A DNA stretch of 64,000 bases. It comes from JASJBU01 sp963797085 (GTDB lineage Bacteria > Pseudomonadota > Gammaproteobacteria > Chromatiales > Chromatiaceae). Position numbers and translations under genes: made by a program. This document shows, piece after piece, positions 63,380-64,000 of this stretch. The notes under the pieces are model-generated. The model saw only the letters and a list, made by a program, of their open reading frames with translations, was not told the origin of the DNA and did not search any database. Numbering within the stretch: position 1 is the stretch's first letter; each line of letters begins with the position of its first letter. The DNA lies in NCBI GenBank assembly GCA_963797085.1, contig CAWCOA010000006.1:62001-126000 (forward strand), written 5' to 3'.

Positions 63380-64000
63380 TAGTCGGCAAAAAAATCGGTA
63401 TAGTAAACGAATACAGACGGATAATATTTCTTGACCATTTTGTTATAGGTTCCGTCCCGGCGGATTTTTTCCAGGTATAGGTTGAACGCCACTCTCAGGT
63501 CGGGTGAGTTCTTGCGAAACCCGGCTCCCATGACCTGGTTGTGGGAGATCGGCCCGATAACTTTTAATGCTCCGGGCCATTTCTCCAGGGCTATCAGGGC
63601 GTCCGGTACATCCAGCAGGGTGGTTTCAGCTTCATGGTTGAGGATAGCCGGAGCCATTTCATTGAGCTTGAGCTGCTGATTCGGTAAACGGATTTCTGCT
63701 TGGGTCTCGGACATGCGGTAGAGGGCAGGGTCCAGACAGGTGCTTTTCAGGGCGAGTACGCTGTAACCATCCAGGGAACTCTTCACCAGTGCGATGTCGT
63801 TCTCAAGGGAGCCGGTGGGCCGGATGGGTGACAAGTTTGATTCTGCCCGTGCAATCAACCAGACGGCAGAGGGGAAGGTCGGATTGGAAAATTCGATAAC
63901 ATCCCGGCGCCAAGGCAAAACCGTCATCCCACTGGCAATGACATCGCCTTTGATGGTCGTCTCAGCTAATAATACAGCCCCATTCTCCCCGCGGCGCGCG
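63379..64000 (-). CDS. Extracellular solute-binding protein, family 3 type (partial at window edge)
   Basis: The frame is open to the window edge and gives about 206 residues: GENGAVLLAETTIKGDVIAS, TVLPWRRDVIEFSNPTFP, SAVWLIARAESNLSPI, ending MVKKYYPSVFVYYTDFF. This is the C-terminal two thirds of a type II periplasmic binding protein of the amino-acid (SBP_bac_3) class. The WRRDVIEFSNPTF segment replaces the usual R-x-x-x-x-x-FS-P-Y/F ligand-arginine motif. Its stop overlaps the GGDEF-EAL start, so it probably acts as the sensor input rather than in transport. The N-terminus is outside the window. Confidence 0.8.
   Translation of the reverse strand, partial: ARRGENGAVLLAETTIKGDVIASGMTVLPWRRDVIEFSNPTFPSAVWLIARAESNLSPIRPTGSLENDIALVKSSLDGYSVLALKSTCLDPALYRMSETQAEIRLPNQQLKLNEMAPAILNHEAETTLLDVPDALIALEKWPGALKVIGPISHNQVMGAGFRKNSPDLRVAFNLYLEKIRRDGTYNKMVKKYYPSVFVYYTDFFAD

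Noticed and set aside
1..64000. CRISPR arrays, tRNAs, rRNAs
   Set aside because: No regularly spaced repeats of CRISPR type and no cloverleaf or rRNA-like segments were recognised.

Overview
The window looks like an origin-proximal piece of a gammaproteobacterial chromosome, probably a sulfur-oxidising or otherwise respiratory lineage of the Chromatiales/Sedimenticola type. That placement is an inference from gene order, a DsrE-like protein, a multihaem cytochrome and a GTP-dependent PEP carboxykinase; no rRNA marker is present. The left 23 kb has the classic order rnpA-yidD-yidC-mnmE / mnmG-rsmG-parA-parB-atpIBEFHAGDC-slyD-like-glmU-glmS. It is interrupted only by a minus-strand MoxR-DUF58-transglutaminase operon. 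dnaA and oriC should lie just left of the window. I found no tRNA, rRNA or CRISPR.

From 23.0 to 33 kb the chromosome changes character. After a strong glmS terminator come the relic of an IS5-type transposase, a fragment of a dispersed inverted-repeat element, and then AT-rich gene cassettes separated by integron attC sites with no integrase in view (a CALIN, cluster of attC sites lacking an integrase). The cassettes encode a small two-helix membrane protein, a DUF4365 nuclease-like/TPR protein (the best candidate here for an undescribed defence gene), a dead methyltransferase, and an Stv-like protein lying beyond a decayed attC. Next come two damaged surface-protein genes (a beta-propeller/DUF11 protein with a GlyGly-CTERM-like tail and a seven-repeat FG-GAP protein) and an intact methyltransferase.

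From 34 to 46 kb there are pckG, a membrane/exported protein pair, a conserved hypothetical, a frameshifted degenerate GGDEF protein, a PKD-domain lipoprotein with nine CXXCH haem motifs, a secreted subtilase whose upstream region has 10-bp-phased TGTAAC repeats, two small overlapping genes and a DUF3530 hydrolase. From 46 to 50.6 kb lies an AttEFGH-like ABC export system (ATPase, fused permease with a frameshift, AttH/CrtC-like lipoprotein). From 50.6 kb to the end come a near-palindromic 267-bp element, small genes including a three-repeat IYHGF..NPDL protein, a DsrE-like protein and a 20-residue-period solenoid protein, an RND efflux pair split by a 288-bp inverted-repeat element, an OxyR lacking the second redox cysteine, a relic of pyruvate kinase, a VKOR with an N-terminal CxxC domain, and a solute-binding/GGDEF-EAL signalling pair cut by the window edge.

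Two themes recur. At least three copies of one miniature inverted-repeat family (near 23.4, 37.7 and 54.9 kb) sit between genes. Several long genes are broken by apparent single-base insertions (near 29.81, 31.43, 39.49 and 47.51 kb), which means either real decay in a repeat-rich genome or consensus errors in the assembly.
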